A stretch of 64,000 nucleotides of DNA from Bog-950 sp046329535. Its GTDB lineage: Bacteria > Bacteroidota > Bacteroidia > Chitinophagales > LD1. The DNA is taken from assembly GCA_046329535.1 (NCBI GenBank), contig JAXLUN010000001.1, positions 1 to 64,000 on the forward strand, given 5' to 3'. The notes under the pieces are model-generated. The model was not told where the DNA came from and did no database searches. It was given only the letters and a program-made list of their open reading frames with translations. Below, piece after piece: positions 16,481 through 26,057 of this stretch. Both the position numbers and the translations under genes were made by a program. Within the stretch, counting starts at the first letter, position 1. The number at the start of each line of letters is the position of its first letter.

Positions 16481-18868
16481 TTATTCTACAACCAGTTTTC
16501 CTGTTTTAATCGTTTTTCCATCTGTTATAACTGTGTAATGGTACAGGCCGGATGCTAATTTCGTATTGTTATAGACATATTCATTTTTCTGACCGGAAAT
16601 AGCAAAGCCATCTACCTGTTCGCCTAAGTGGTTAAAGATTTTTATGCTACCCTGATCAAAGCGGGCTTCGCGAATAACAAACGTAGTATGTCCGCTAAAC
16701 GGATTAGGCATAACCAGCAGGGTTATAGCCGGATCATCTGTTTTTGATACCGATGTGAATACACAGCTTCCATCGCTCAGGTTAGCCTGAGGATTATAAT
16801 TAGAAGCTGCGGTATCCATGCATCCATATACTTTAGCGATGCAGCCTCCGGAGTCAACATTGGCCAGCGGATTGTAATTTACACAGGCGGTATCTTTGGC
16901 ACCAAAAGTGATACAGCCTGAAGAGGCGGTGATAGCTGCAAACCCATTAACTTTTCCATGGCCATACTCTGTGTTGGGAGTACTGCCCGTAAAGTTATCG
17001 CTGAAAGCGGTGCAGGTTATCACTTCTTTAATCTCATCATAGGTTGCTGTGGGATGTTTTTCGAGATATAGAGCGGCAATGCCCGCTACCACCGGTGAAG
17101 CCATCGAGGTTCCTCCGTTGCGAATGTGTTTCACGGTTACTGAAACCTTTTTACGGTTGGCTGCGGAGGTTGCCAAGGCAATATATCCGGCATCGCCCGT
17201 GCAAATGGTGGTGCTTCCGGTGGCCATTACATCCGGCTTCAGTCGGTTATCGCGGGTAGGGCCAAAACTGGAAGTGGCAAAACGTTTGCCTACAATTTCG
17301 TTGTAAGGTGGAATGGTCATATCCCGGTAAACAGAATCGCGGTCCAGATAGCCTGCACGATTCGAATAGTTGCCTACGGTAATCACTTTATCACTGCATT
17401 GCCAGGAAGATACAATAGTTTGCAGGGTATCCGGGTGACGGTAGTTAGGATATTGAATAAAGATTTGAGGATTGGCAGTATCTCCGGTACGTATGTAAGA
17501 AGTCATATCAGCGCTGCCAATGAGTGAACTGCTGCTCCACAAATCAAACTTTCCACTGCCCGTTGTTTGCAGACGCCAGTAATGTGAAGTGTTGGCAGGA
17601 GTGATTAAGAACTCAACATGATAACGGTTATCATCTAAGGTAGCCTGTATAGATATCTGACCTAATAGGCTGGTGCTGGTAAACAGATTCCGGTTTACAA
17701 TAATGCCGGTGCCCGGTGCTGGATTAAAATCGGCCGGCACGGTGAGATAATTGATTTTGCCCAAATCGGTTCCCAAGGTGTCGTTGCAACCAACAGCAAA
17801 CCGAACATTTCTAAACTCGGCTGTGTCGGCCCATAAATCAAAATATACTTCTTGGTTAAAAGTATTGTATTGGAAAAACGTATAAGCCGAATCGGACGGA
17901 ACCTGATATCCTAAATGGTGCGGTTGATCACCGGCATTACCAGCTGCAGCTACCAGGGAGCGACCGTTTCTTTCTTCTAATAACGATTCAATCAAATGAG
18001 TGGCCAGGTCATTACCATCATGTGAACCATAGTATGTTCCAATGCTGGTATTGATTACACAGGGCTTACCCAAAGCATCGGCTTTTTTGAAAATATAATC
18101 CACCGCATCGGCTACGTTGGCAAGAAAGTTTTCATCTTCCTTAATCTTCACCGCAATAATCTCCGTTTCAGGGGCTATGCCTTGATACAATCCTTCGTAA
18201 GGAGTGCCTCTCACCGATAAGCCATTACCGGCTGCAATGCCTGCCACACAGGTACCGTGGCCAAAATCGCTGGCAGGCGGAACGTGTGTGCAGTTAGAAT
18301 TGTCAATATCCAGCCAGTTCCACTGGTTGCCGTAGCTATAAGGAAGGGGCGCATTGTTGCCGCTTACATCCTGATCCCAGATATACCGAATGCGAGTAGT
18401 GCTGTCGGTTGGTTTTCTGAAATCGCCATGCTGAAAATAAATACCCCCGTCAATAATGCCCATAACAACACCGTGACCTTTGAGCCCGTTGTTGAGCGGG
18501 GCATAGCCGGCATGTATACTGTCAACATTGTTTCTGATGCGCGAAGAATCCATCAGCAGCTTACCTTTTGCCTGCGTGTTTTCAATTTTCTCAATAGCCG
18601 GATGGTTTGAAAAAGCGATAACCGAAGCAGCCGGTATTTCAACCGATGATATACCCCGATAACAGTATTTGAAAACACCCTGATATTTTTTGACCAGTGC
18701 CTGCACCGCCTGTTCATTACCCTGTACCAGTAGGGATATGTTGCGGGGAGTAGTAACATCTCTCTCCAGTTGTTTACGAAGTCTTAAATCTATTTTTGAA
18801 ACTGATTGAGCTTGTAGCGCATGAAAGCAGACAAGCATCCAAAAGAAACAGCATATCTTACGAATCAT
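16481..18868 (-). CDS. T9SS-exported S8 subtilisin-like serine protease
   Basis: A secreted serine protease of 795 residues: signal peptide (ends HALQAQ), short prodomain, then an S8 catalytic domain. The triad is Asp140 (GIIDGGIYFQHGD), His204 (DFGHGTCVAG) and Ser near 590 (GGTSMASPVVAG). A beta-rich insertion (about 310-500) lies between the His and Ser blocks, as in lantibiotic/cell-envelope type subtilases. After the protease come two acidic repeats of the GCMDTAASNYNP..N..DGSC type, common in marine and soil Bacteroidota, then a type A T9SS domain (MPNPFSGHTTF...GLYHYTV). All catalytic residues are present. It probably degrades extracellular protein. Confidence 0.92.
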   Translation of the reverse strand: MIRKICCFFWMLVCFHALQAQSVSKIDLRLRKQLERDVTTPRNISLLVQGNEQAVQALVKKYQGVFKYCYRGISSVEIPAASVIAFSNHPAIEKIENTQAKGKLLMDSSRIRNNVDSIHAGYAPLNNGLKGHGVVMGIIDGGIYFQHGDFRKPTDSTTRIRYIWDQDVSGNNAPLPYSYGNQWNWLDIDNSNCTHVPPASDFGHGTCVAGIAAGNGLSVRGTPYEGLYQGIAPETEIIAVKIKEDENFLANVADAVDYIFKKADALGKPCVINTSIGTYYGSHDGNDLATHLIESLLEERNGRSLVAAAGNAGDQPHHLGYQVPSDSAYTFFQYNTFNQEVYFDLWADTAEFRNVRFAVGCNDTLGTDLGKINYLTVPADFNPAPGTGIIVNRNLFTSTSLLGQISIQATLDDNRYHVEFLITPANTSHYWRLQTTGSGKFDLWSSSSLIGSADMTSYIRTGDTANPQIFIQYPNYRHPDTLQTIVSSWQCSDKVITVGNYSNRAGYLDRDSVYRDMTIPPYNEIVGKRFATSSFGPTRDNRLKPDVMATGSTTICTGDAGYIALATSAANRKKVSVTVKHIRNGGTSMASPVVAGIAALYLEKHPTATYDEIKEVITCTAFSDNFTGSTPNTEYGHGKVNGFAAITASSGCITFGAKDTACVNYNPLANVDSGGCIAKVYGCMDTAASNYNPQANLSDGSCVFTSVSKTDDPAITLLVMPNPFSGHTTFVIREARFDQGSIKIFNHLGEQVDGFAISGQKNEYVYNNTKLASGLYHYTVITDGKTIKTGKLVVE

Positions 18869-18971
18869 AGTTCCGGCAATGGTTAGTGCTACAATCTTAC
18901 TTCTTTTTTGCCAAACTATTTGTTTTGTAAAATGTTTAAAAATGTATTTTCGCCTCCGCTATACATAAACT

Positions 18972-20285
18972 ATGATTATTATACAGATATGCTTATTCCT
19001 GGCTTTAACCGCACTGGCGGGTTTTTATGCCTACAAAGGATACCATCGTGTTTACACCAACATTAATTTAGGACGAAAGGAAGACTTTTCGGGAGATACT
19101 TCAGAACGTATCAAAAGTGTTTTATTGGTGGCACTGGGGCAAAAGAAAATGTTCAAGAATGTGATTCCCGCTGTTTTACACCTGTTTATTTACGGTGGGT
19201 TCATTATTACTCAGATTGAGCTGATAGAAGTATTGCTGGATGGTTTGCTGGGTAAGCACCGCGTTATTTATCATGCCGTAGAGCACATAGCTCCTTTTCG
19301 CGGTTTGTATGTGTTTACCATATCTTTTATTGAATTCATTTCGGTATTTGTATTCATCGCCACGCTGGCTTTTTTGTACAGACGTTTTGTGAGCAAGGTG
19401 CCTCGTTTGAACAAGCCCGAAATGAAAGGATTCCCTATTCAGGATGCGGCCACTATCTTGTTGGCCGAGATTTATCTGCTTACCTGCATTTTCAGCATGA
19501 ACAGTGCAGATATGGCTGCTCACCAAGGGGAGTATGGTTTCTTAATCAGCGGATTCACCATGCATTTGTTTGCCGGTTTAGGTGAAGGGGCTTTGCATGT
19601 TATTGAACGACTGGGTTGGTGGGGCCATTACATCGGGGTGCTGGCTTTGTTGGTTTATCTACCTTACTCTAAGCACTTACATATCATTCTGGCTTTCTTC
19701 AATACCTACTTTGCACGGTTAAGTCCGAAGGGTTATATCAGCAATATGCCGGAGATAACCAAAGAGATTAAACTGATGATGGACCCTAATGCTGTGCCAC
19801 CTGCCGAAACATCCACAGAGCCGGTGAAGTTTGGTGCTAAAGATGTATTTGATTTAAGCTGGAAGAATCTGTTAGATGCTTATACCTGCACTGAGTGCGG
19901 ACGTTGTACGGCTGCCTGCCCGGCTAATCAAACCGGTAAGCTGTTAAGCCCCAGAAAGATTATGATGAACACCCGTGACCGTCTGGAGGAAGTAGGTGTC
20001 TTGATGGCGGCTAATAAAGGAGAGTGGAAAGATGACGGAAAGAACCTGATAGAAAACGGCTACATCAGCATTGAAGAGTTGCGTGCCTGCACTACCTGCA
20101 ATGCTTGTGTAGAAGAGTGCCCGGTATTAATTTCTCCGCTCGATATTATTGTTCAGCTGCGCAGAAACCTGGTAATGGAAGATTCGAACGCCCCGGCTGA
20201 ATGGACCGGTATGTTTACCAATATGGAAAATAACGGAGCTCCATGGCAGTTTAGCCAGCAGGATAGATTAAACTGGACCAAGTAA
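18972..20285 (+). CDS. Membrane Fe-S oxidoreductase subunit (HdrC/NarI-like plus 2x[4Fe-4S])
   Basis: A 437-residue electron-transfer protein. The N-terminal half holds about five transmembrane helices with scattered histidines, as in the NarI/HdrE cytochrome b type. Two ferredoxin motifs follow: CTECGRCTAACP near 303-315 and CTTCNACVEECP near 373-385. The next gene, 27 bp downstream, encodes the CCG-domain partner, so the pair has the architecture of HdrE-C plus HdrB or of GlpC/LutA-type quinone-linked reductases. It probably passes electrons from a soluble donor (for instance an acyl-CoA dehydrogenase or ETF) to quinone; the donor is not shown here. The start ATG directly precedes a hydrophobic helix. 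Confidence 0.82.
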   Translation: MIIIQICLFLALTALAGFYAYKGYHRVYTNINLGRKEDFSGDTSERIKSVLLVALGQKKMFKNVIPAVLHLFIYGGFIITQIELIEVLLDGLLGKHRVIYHAVEHIAPFRGLYVFTISFIEFISVFVFIATLAFLYRRFVSKVPRLNKPEMKGFPIQDAATILLAEIYLLTCIFSMNSADMAAHQGEYGFLISGFTMHLFAGLGEGALHVIERLGWWGHYIGVLALLVYLPYSKHLHIILAFFNTYFARLSPKGYISNMPEITKEIKLMMDPNAVPPAETSTEPVKFGAKDVFDLSWKNLLDAYTCTECGRCTAACPANQTGKLLSPRKIMMNTRDRLEEVGVLMAANKGEWKDDGKNLIENGYISIEELRACTTCNACVEECPVLISPLDIIVQLRRNLVMEDSNAPAEWTGMFTNMENNGAPWQFSQQDRLNWTK

Positions 20286-20312
20286 TTACTCAAATACAAT
20301 CAATCAACCAAT

Positions 20313-21116
20313 ATGGATTTAAAAGTGCCAACAATGGCCGAGATGGCTGCCAGCGGAGATTCGCCTGATGTACTTTTTTGGGTGGGATGTGCCGGTAGTT
20401 TTGATCAGCGCGCGCAAAAGGTAACCCGTTCTTTCGTAAAAATTCTGAACCACCTCAACATTAAGTTTGCAGTGCTTGGAACCGAAGAAAGCTGTACAGG
20501 CGACCCGGCTAAACGAGCTGGTAACGAGTTCGTTTTTCAGATGCTCGCTTTGCAGAACATTGAAGTGATGAACAGCTACGGGGTGAAAAAGATTGTCACC
20601 ACCTGTCCGCACTGTTTCAATATTCTGAAGAATGAATACCCTTCGCTGGGCGGCAAATATCAGGTGACTCATCATTCAACCTTTTTGCAAAACCTGATTG
20701 ATGAGGGAAAAATAAAGATTACCGATACCACCACCTTTAAAGGCAAGAAAATAACCTATCACGATAGCTGCTATCTGGGTCGTGCCAATGAAATTTATGA
20801 AGCTCCGCGCAAGGTTCTGGAAGAACTGGATGCCGATTTAGTAGAAATGAAAAGCTGTAAAACCAAAGGGTTGTGCTGCGGAGCCGGAGGCGCTCAGATG
20901 TTTAAAGAAGATGAGCCCGGCACTAAGCGCATAAACATTGCCCGTACTGAAGAGGCTTTGGATACCAACGCACAGATTGTTGCTGCGGCCTGCCCGTTTT
21001 GTAACACCATGATAACCGATGGGGTAAAAATGAAAGAAAAGCAAATGGCTGTAAAGGTGTTTGATATTGCCGAGTTACTGGCAGCAGGCCAGGGACTGGA
21101 AACCGTTACTTTGTAA
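20313..21116 (+). CDS. CCG-domain Fe-S oxidoreductase subunit (HdrB/GlpC-like)
   Basis: A 267-residue protein with two cysteine-rich CCG domains, which in HdrB bind a non-cubane iron-sulfur cluster. Seen are the first-domain cysteines (FWVGCAGS, ESCTGDP, TTCPHCFNIL) and the second domain with YHDSCYLGR and CCGAGGAQMF, then CPFCNTMI. There is no membrane segment, so it must dock on the membrane partner encoded just upstream in the same operon. A strong terminator follows. The function (terminal reductase or electron bifurcation partner) is inferred from family knowledge only. Confidence 0.83.
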   Translation: MDLKVPTMAEMAASGDSPDVLFWVGCAGSFDQRAQKVTRSFVKILNHLNIKFAVLGTEESCTGDPAKRAGNEFVFQMLALQNIEVMNSYGVKKIVTTCPHCFNILKNEYPSLGGKYQVTHHSTFLQNLIDEGKIKITDTTTFKGKKITYHDSCYLGRANEIYEAPRKVLEELDADLVEMKSCKTKGLCCGAGGAQMFKEDEPGTKRINIARTEEALDTNAQIVAAACPFCNTMITDGVKMKEKQMAVKVFDIAELLAAGQGLETVTL

Positions 21117-21134
21117 TAACCCAACCAACATAAA

Positions 21135-21170
21135 ACAAAAATGCCCCGTAATATCACGGGGCATTTTTGT
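21135..21170. terminator. Bidirectional terminator
   Basis: CAAAAATGCCCCGT (21136-21149) pairs perfectly with ACGGGGCATTTTTG (21156-21169), leaving a 6-base loop. It closes the Fe-S operon and also the convergent SDR gene, whose stop codon lies 3-4 bp away. Confidence 0.9.
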
Positions 21171-21172
21171 TT

Positions 21173-22021
21173 TTAAAACTTCTGGCTCATCGCTCTCTTT
21201 ACCCAGTCTTTCTTGGCAAACTGCTTGGCTTTAAAGTTCAGGAAAAAGTTAGGTAGAAATCTCTTGACATGAAATACCAGTTTGGCTTGGTATGGATGAA
21301 GAATGTAAAACTGATTCTTACCCGCCTGTGTCAATATGTAATCGGCAATATCATCGGGTGAGTATTTGGCTTTTTGAATAATAGTTTGCCCAATTTTGGC
21401 CGCCTGCTCATCGCCTTTGTGATACTGCATAATATTGCTTCTGAAAAAGGTAGGGCACACCACCGATGCCTGCACGTTAAAGCCCCATACCTCGGCATAG
21501 ATGGTTTCCATTAAAGAGATAACCGCTGCTTTGGTTACGTTATACATGCCCATGTTAGGCATATTGGCCAGGCCCGCTGCGCTGGCAATGGAAATAATAT
21601 GTCCGCTCATTTGTTTTTTCATTACCGGCACGGCAAAGTGAGAGCCATACACCACGGCCATCTGGTTAATGCCCGTAATCCATTCCCAGCTTTCTAAAGA
21701 GTATTCGCCTATCAGGCCGCCATCGCCTACACCGGCATTGTTTATCAGCAAATCAAGACCACCTGTTTTAGTCACAAAATCATCGAAGGCTACTTTGTAA
21801 TCTTCGCGTTTAGATACATCGAATTTATAGGTATGAGCCTTTCCGCCTGCGGCTTCAATCAGTTGTTTTGATTCGGCCAGCGCTTCTTCTTTTAAATCGG
21901 TAATGCCAATCATCCAGCCGTCTTTGGCTAAGGCCAGTGCCAATGCCCGGCCCAGGCCACCTCCGCCTCCGGTAATAAATGCTCGCTTCTGTGTATGCTT
22001 TTGGGTCAGTTTATAGGCCAT
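21173..22021 (-). CDS. Short-chain dehydrogenase/reductase (SDR)
   Basis: A 282-residue classical SDR. The Rossmann motif ITGGGGGLGRALALAL (about 17-32) binds NAD(P). NNAG is at about 92, the catalytic Ser is in IISIASAAGL, and YNVTK gives the Tyr/Lys pair. The C-terminal 70 residues are basic and hydrophobic (FHVKRFLPNFFLNFKAKQF), which suggests peripheral membrane or acyl-chain binding. The substrate is unknown. The gene stands alone and converges on the Fe-S operon. Confidence 0.85.
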   Translation of the reverse strand: MAYKLTQKHTQKRAFITGGGGGLGRALALALAKDGWMIGITDLKEEALAESKQLIEAAGGKAHTYKFDVSKREDYKVAFDDFVTKTGGLDLLINNAGVGDGGLIGEYSLESWEWITGINQMAVVYGSHFAVPVMKKQMSGHIISIASAAGLANMPNMGMYNVTKAAVISLMETIYAEVWGFNVQASVVCPTFFRSNIMQYHKGDEQAAKIGQTIIQKAKYSPDDIADYILTQAGKNQFYILHPYQAKLVFHVKRFLPNFFLNFKAKQFAKKDWVKRAMSQKF

Positions 22022-22402
22022 GGTAATTGCAGGGGTGTTTGGTAAGCAATGAATAATTGTTGAACGAATATGTTTAAAAACTTTTCATAGAGTAGTGTTT
22101 TTCGCTACAAATATGCACAACCATGCCCAGAAGTAGTTCGACCCAATAAGCCCGGTCTTGAACTGATAAGTAGAAAAAGAGTTTTATCAGCATTTACATC
22201 CACATTCAATGATCGTAACCATTCTTGTTCTTCCGGCTCTGGGTTTGTTTTTGTATCAGTAGTTTTTTACCACGATAAAGATGAACTGGACGGCCGTGTA
22301 CGTCTCAAGCGCAATAAACAATTCTCTTCCAGAATCCATATTTTTTAAAACCCTACCAAAATCCTTTTCAGACAGAGTTACAGATTCCTGTAAATTCGCT
22401 CT
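22022..22402. other. Intergenic region with possible gene remnant on the minus strand
   Basis: No intact gene of usual size. On the minus strand a 51-codon frame (22411-22256, MNHRANLQESVTLSEKDFG..) looks codon-like and stops. A second open piece in a shifted frame (about 22255-22110, containing TNPEPEEQEWLRSLNVDV) follows at once. Together they could be a small gene broken by a frameshift, but I recognise no family. The plus strand must carry the promoter of the TPR gene at 22403. Confidence 0.25.
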
Positions 22403-23284
22403 ATGGTTCATCACAATTTAGCTGGCGGCAATACCCCTAAACTTCTTCGCAGCGGTGTTACGCTTTTCTTTCTGCTATTACTACACCTCGGTGTCCGCTC
22501 GCAAACGGCTCTTGAAAGTTATAATGCAGGCTATGCGCTGGAGCTTAAAAAAGATTATCCGGCAGCTATTGAGAAATATAATCGAGCCATTTCTCACGAC
22601 CCCAGCAATGCGCTGTATATTTTTAGAAGGGGGTGGAGTTACATGCAATTGAAGAACTATAAAACCGCCTGTAAAGATTTCAGAAAAAGTATCCGTTTAA
22701 ATGCTCAGGACAACCGCCCCTACCATGACCTGGGCTGGATATTGGAAGAGCAGGGAAAACTACATAGAGCCATTAAATTTTATAAACGCTCTTTAGGGGT
22801 AGACCCTCAATATGTGCGGTCCTTGCTGGGTTTAGGTAACTGTTATGCGCACCTTAAAAAATACGACCGGGCTATTGAACAAATGACCCGTGCCATTGAA
22901 CTTTATCCAAACGAGGCTCAGCACTATAACACCCGCGGCAATTATAAAAACCTAAAGGGCAGTTACAGCGATGCCCTGCAGGATTTGCAGCATGCCGTGC
23001 AACTGGATAGCAATTATGCTTATGCCTACAATAACATGGGCTTCAGCTTAACCCGCTTAGGCAAGTATGAGGAAGCTAAGCAGAAAATTCTTCTCTCCTT
23101 ATTTTTTAACCCTGATAATGCCTATGCCTACAAGAACATGGCCCTGCTCTATCTAGCCATGAATAATCAAGCCGATGCCTGCCCCTATCTGCATCAGGCG
23201 CTGAGTGTGTCGTTTAAAGAGTTCTTAAATAAGGAGGAAGAAAAAAGGTGCAAACAGTTAATCAAAACCAATTGCACCGATTAA
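22403..23284 (+). CDS. Secreted TPR-repeat protein
   Basis: A 293-residue protein with a signal sequence (FFLLLLHLGVRSQ, cleavage near 34) and then at least six tetratricopeptide repeats. Examples are AIEKYNRAISHDPSNALYIF, AIKFYKRSLGVDPQYVRSLL and AIEQMTRAIELYPNEAQHYN. The repeats end with a CPYLHQALSVSFKEF capping helix. TPR superhelices bind peptides or partner proteins, so a periplasmic scaffold role is likely but the partner is unknown. It is a single gene with no operon partner. Confidence 0.85.
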   Translation: MVHHNLAGGNTPKLLRSGVTLFFLLLLHLGVRSQTALESYNAGYALELKKDYPAAIEKYNRAISHDPSNALYIFRRGWSYMQLKNYKTACKDFRKSIRLNAQDNRPYHDLGWILEEQGKLHRAIKFYKRSLGVDPQYVRSLLGLGNCYAHLKKYDRAIEQMTRAIELYPNEAQHYNTRGNYKNLKGSYSDALQDLQHAVQLDSNYAYAYNNMGFSLTRLGKYEEAKQKILLSLFFNPDNAYAYKNMALLYLAMNNQADACPYLHQALSVSFKEFLNKEEEKRCKQLIKTNCTD

Positions 23285-23367
23285 CAGTTTCTCCTGCAGA
23301 GCCGATTCTTTATTGGCTCAATTAACTCATTTCTCAATCCTCTGTTACCTGCCAACTCAAAGTAAAC

Positions 23368-24054
23368 TTACATTAAAAACCAAGGCAGTAAACTGATTGA
23401 AGCAGTATTGCCATCCTTCAAATGAATCTCTGCATATACCAACCCGAATTTATGGTTGGCGCGATAAATTATGTGGTCAGCTTCTTTTATGCTGGGAGGG
23501 TCAATTTCCTCCACCTTCGATGTTTTGATATAATAGAATCCTAAAGGCCATTCATCTACACCGGTTTTTTCAGTAACTGTACGCAACAGATTTTTGCCTT
23601 TGTCAGTAGTAAACGGATAGGTGGCTCCTACATTATCTTCATACTTAACAATGGTCCATGGCTTATCGCCCTGAGAATAATCCTGAATACCCTCGGATGT
23701 AATTTTAAGTGTGAGGTCAGTCACCAGATGTCCGTTGCCATCCTGATATTCGGCTGGTGTTAAACCGGCTAACAAGGCCGAGTCTGCCTGACCATTCAGG
23801 TCTATAACCATGTGATACTTAACAATGCCGTTACTGTTATTGGTAACCGTCATTTCTCCATTAGGCATATTAACTCCGTTAATCTTGATGTAAACGGAAG
23901 TAACACTGCCTACCTGTGTTAGCGGGATATTGGTTTCACCTCCCAAATCGTTCGGTCCGTTGGGGGTGTCATTTTTCTTACAGCTATCTGTTAGTAAAAC
24001 AAAGCAGATTGTAAGAGCAGCCAGACTAATTCTGTTCAATATTTTCATAGCCAT
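23368..24054 (-). CDS. Hypothetical lipoprotein
   Basis: The N-terminus has a lipoprotein signal: KILNRISLAALTICFVLL followed by the lipobox LTDSC, then KKNDTPNG. The mature 200 residues are beta-rich (VTSVYIKINGVNMPNGEMTV) without known motifs. The start could equally be the second ATG at 24048 (MKILNRI). It is probably an outer-membrane-anchored periplasmic or surface lipoprotein. The role is unknown. Confidence 0.7.
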   Translation of the reverse strand: MAMKILNRISLAALTICFVLLTDSCKKNDTPNGPNDLGGETNIPLTQVGSVTSVYIKINGVNMPNGEMTVTNNSNGIVKYHMVIDLNGQADSALLAGLTPAEYQDGNGHLVTDLTLKITSEGIQDYSQGDKPWTIVKYEDNVGATYPFTTDKGKNLLRTVTEKTGVDEWPLGFYYIKTSKVEEIDPPSIKEADHIIYRANHKFGLVYAEIHLKDGNTASISLLPWFLM

Positions 24055-24271
24055 ATTTTTTTGTTCTGAATAGTGACACGAAGTAAAACTGCCCCTGGTG
24101 TTTTATCGATGAGGCGAATCACCGGTATTAGTGATTTTGATCAAGGGCTGCAGGATATTTTTCCAGTGTATCATTTTCAAAATCTTCTGAAGCACTTCAA
24201 CCAAGTGTTTGCCCTGTGGTTGAGTTTCTGAGGCATTCGGCAATGACACGCATCTTTTTAGTTTTATCGTT

Positions 24272-25948
24272 ATGAAATACATCCTGCTTTTACCTGTCCT
24301 GTTCGCGTTACAATATCTCCATGCTCAAAATGATACCATTTGGTTTGATAGAGAATGGAAAAAAACAACAAAAGAGGAGGCCGCTTTCTTTCGTCCGCCT
24401 GTAAAAAAGGAAGGCAACCGCTACTATCTGATAGACTATTATATGGACGGACAGATGCAGATGGAAGGCTGGAGTTTTGCCGAAGCGGGCGATGCGTGGG
24501 ATGGGGATATTAAATTCTATTACCCTACCGGTAAGTTAAATATGGAAGCGGTTTACAGCCAGGGCAAAAAAAACGGAGCCTTTAAAAGCTATTACGCTAA
24601 CGGAAATTTGAAAGAATTGAATCATTACGTAAACGATTCACTGGAAGGTGAAGCTTTAGTTTATTTCTTGGATGGCAGCCTGCGTGCCAAAATGTTTTAT
24701 AAGGACAATAAGCAGGATGGCGAGTTGATGGAATATTATGCCAATCATCAGTTGCGAGGGATGGTTCATCATGAAATGGGTAAACTGGAAGGTGAGTGGA
24801 AAGAGTATTTTGAAGATGGAAAACTGAAGGGCACGGCACAGTACCACAACAATTTATTAAACGGTAAGTTGACTGCGTATTATCAGGATGGTAAAACAAA
24901 TTATACCGATGAATACACGGATGGCAAGAAAAATGGTTTACACGTTTCTTATCACAGCAATGGCACCAAAATGGAAGAAGGCTACTATGTGAACGATGAA
25001 AAAAACGGTGAATGGAGAACCTATGATGACAAAGGAAAACTGTTGAAGACTTTTCCATCCGGGTATGAAAATGACTTAGCCATGTACCGGGCAGAACAAT
25101 TGAAACTTGTAATAGATACTATACCTCATGCCGATGGAAAATATGAAGAGAAGTCCCCTGATGGTAAGATAAGGTATGCCGGCACTTACACGAATAACCG
25201 GAAAGAAGGAGCATGGACCTTATACAACAACAAAGGAAATGTTTTACTCGAAGAGCATTACTCCAATGGTTTGCTGAACGGGGAACAGCGTTATTACAAC
25301 GATAAAGGGCAGAAGATAAAACTGGTACCTTATCTCAACGGTCAGTTACATGGCATGGTGGTAGAATGGGATAACCAAGGTGAGGCCAATCTCAATCTGT
25401 TTTTTATGAAAGGAGAGGAGTTATACAGCCGCACCGAGTTTTACCAGAAGTTTTACAACAAAGGCGTTACCACCAAGGGAAACGTGCAGATAATTAACAT
25501 GGATGAATTGCAGGAAGTTGAAACGGTGCAAGTAGAGGAAATAGTTGCCCGGCCCGTAGAACATCCCTTACAGATGGATACGCTGAGTAATGAAGATGGC
25601 ATTGTCACTTTAACCACGGTATTAACTCATGCCGATTTGAATACAACCACCAAAAACTTTGACGAGTTGCGTTTGAAAGTAGCAATTACCCGCGATGGTT
25701 TGTATATCATGGATCAGCATAAAGACTATAAGCCGGCCGATAATGAATTAGTGCTTTGGTACGAAGACAATACCGGTGATTTCAGTGGTCAGGAACTGGA
25801 GTTTAGCGTAGGCAAAAACATCCAGGCAGCACTTAAAAACAAATCGCTTGATATAGCTGAGGTAATACGGATACTCGAGCATCGTGTCTTTAAGGTGGAG
25901 GAGTTTCCGGGCCTGTATGCTTTCAGTAAACTGGAGAAGGAATTTTAA
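24272..25948 (+). CDS. Secreted MORN/YwqK-type repeat protein
   Basis: A 558-residue protein with a signal peptide (MKYILLLPVLFALQYLHAQ). From about 70 to 370 it carries at least ten MORN-like units of about 23 residues with the pattern Y..G.....Y..G...G....Y (for example YYPTGKLNMEAVY, GKKNGLHVSYHSNGTK, DEKNGEWRTYDDKGK). The family includes proteins annotated as YwqK antitoxins, but here the export signal and length argue for a surface or periplasmic protein. The C-terminal 150 residues are a separate alpha/beta domain of unknown type ending YAFSKLEKEF. No T9SS domain is seen. Confidence 0.8.
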   Translation: MKYILLLPVLFALQYLHAQNDTIWFDREWKKTTKEEAAFFRPPVKKEGNRYYLIDYYMDGQMQMEGWSFAEAGDAWDGDIKFYYPTGKLNMEAVYSQGKKNGAFKSYYANGNLKELNHYVNDSLEGEALVYFLDGSLRAKMFYKDNKQDGELMEYYANHQLRGMVHHEMGKLEGEWKEYFEDGKLKGTAQYHNNLLNGKLTAYYQDGKTNYTDEYTDGKKNGLHVSYHSNGTKMEEGYYVNDEKNGEWRTYDDKGKLLKTFPSGYENDLAMYRAEQLKLVIDTIPHADGKYEEKSPDGKIRYAGTYTNNRKEGAWTLYNNKGNVLLEEHYSNGLLNGEQRYYNDKGQKIKLVPYLNGQLHGMVVEWDNQGEANLNLFFMKGEELYSRTEFYQKFYNKGVTTKGNVQIINMDELQEVETVQVEEIVARPVEHPLQMDTLSNEDGIVTLTTVLTHADLNTTTKNFDELRLKVAITRDGLYIMDQHKDYKPADNELVLWYEDNTGDFSGQELEFSVGKNIQAALKNKSLDIAEVIRILEHRVFKVEEFPGLYAFSKLEKEF

Positions 25949-26057
25949 ATGCCTTTGAACTTCTTCTATGAAAAGAGGTTGTATCTTATCCGCTATCAGT
26001 AATCAAACAACGATAGCTGTTTTTTAAAAAAGATATTGCGCCCCTCAAAATCAATGT

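Noticed and set aside
24110..24160. AATCAC/GTGATT dyad upstream of the MORN-like gene as an FNR/CRP-type site
   Set aside because: Only 6-bp arms at unusual spacing, more than 100 bp from the start; no supporting context.
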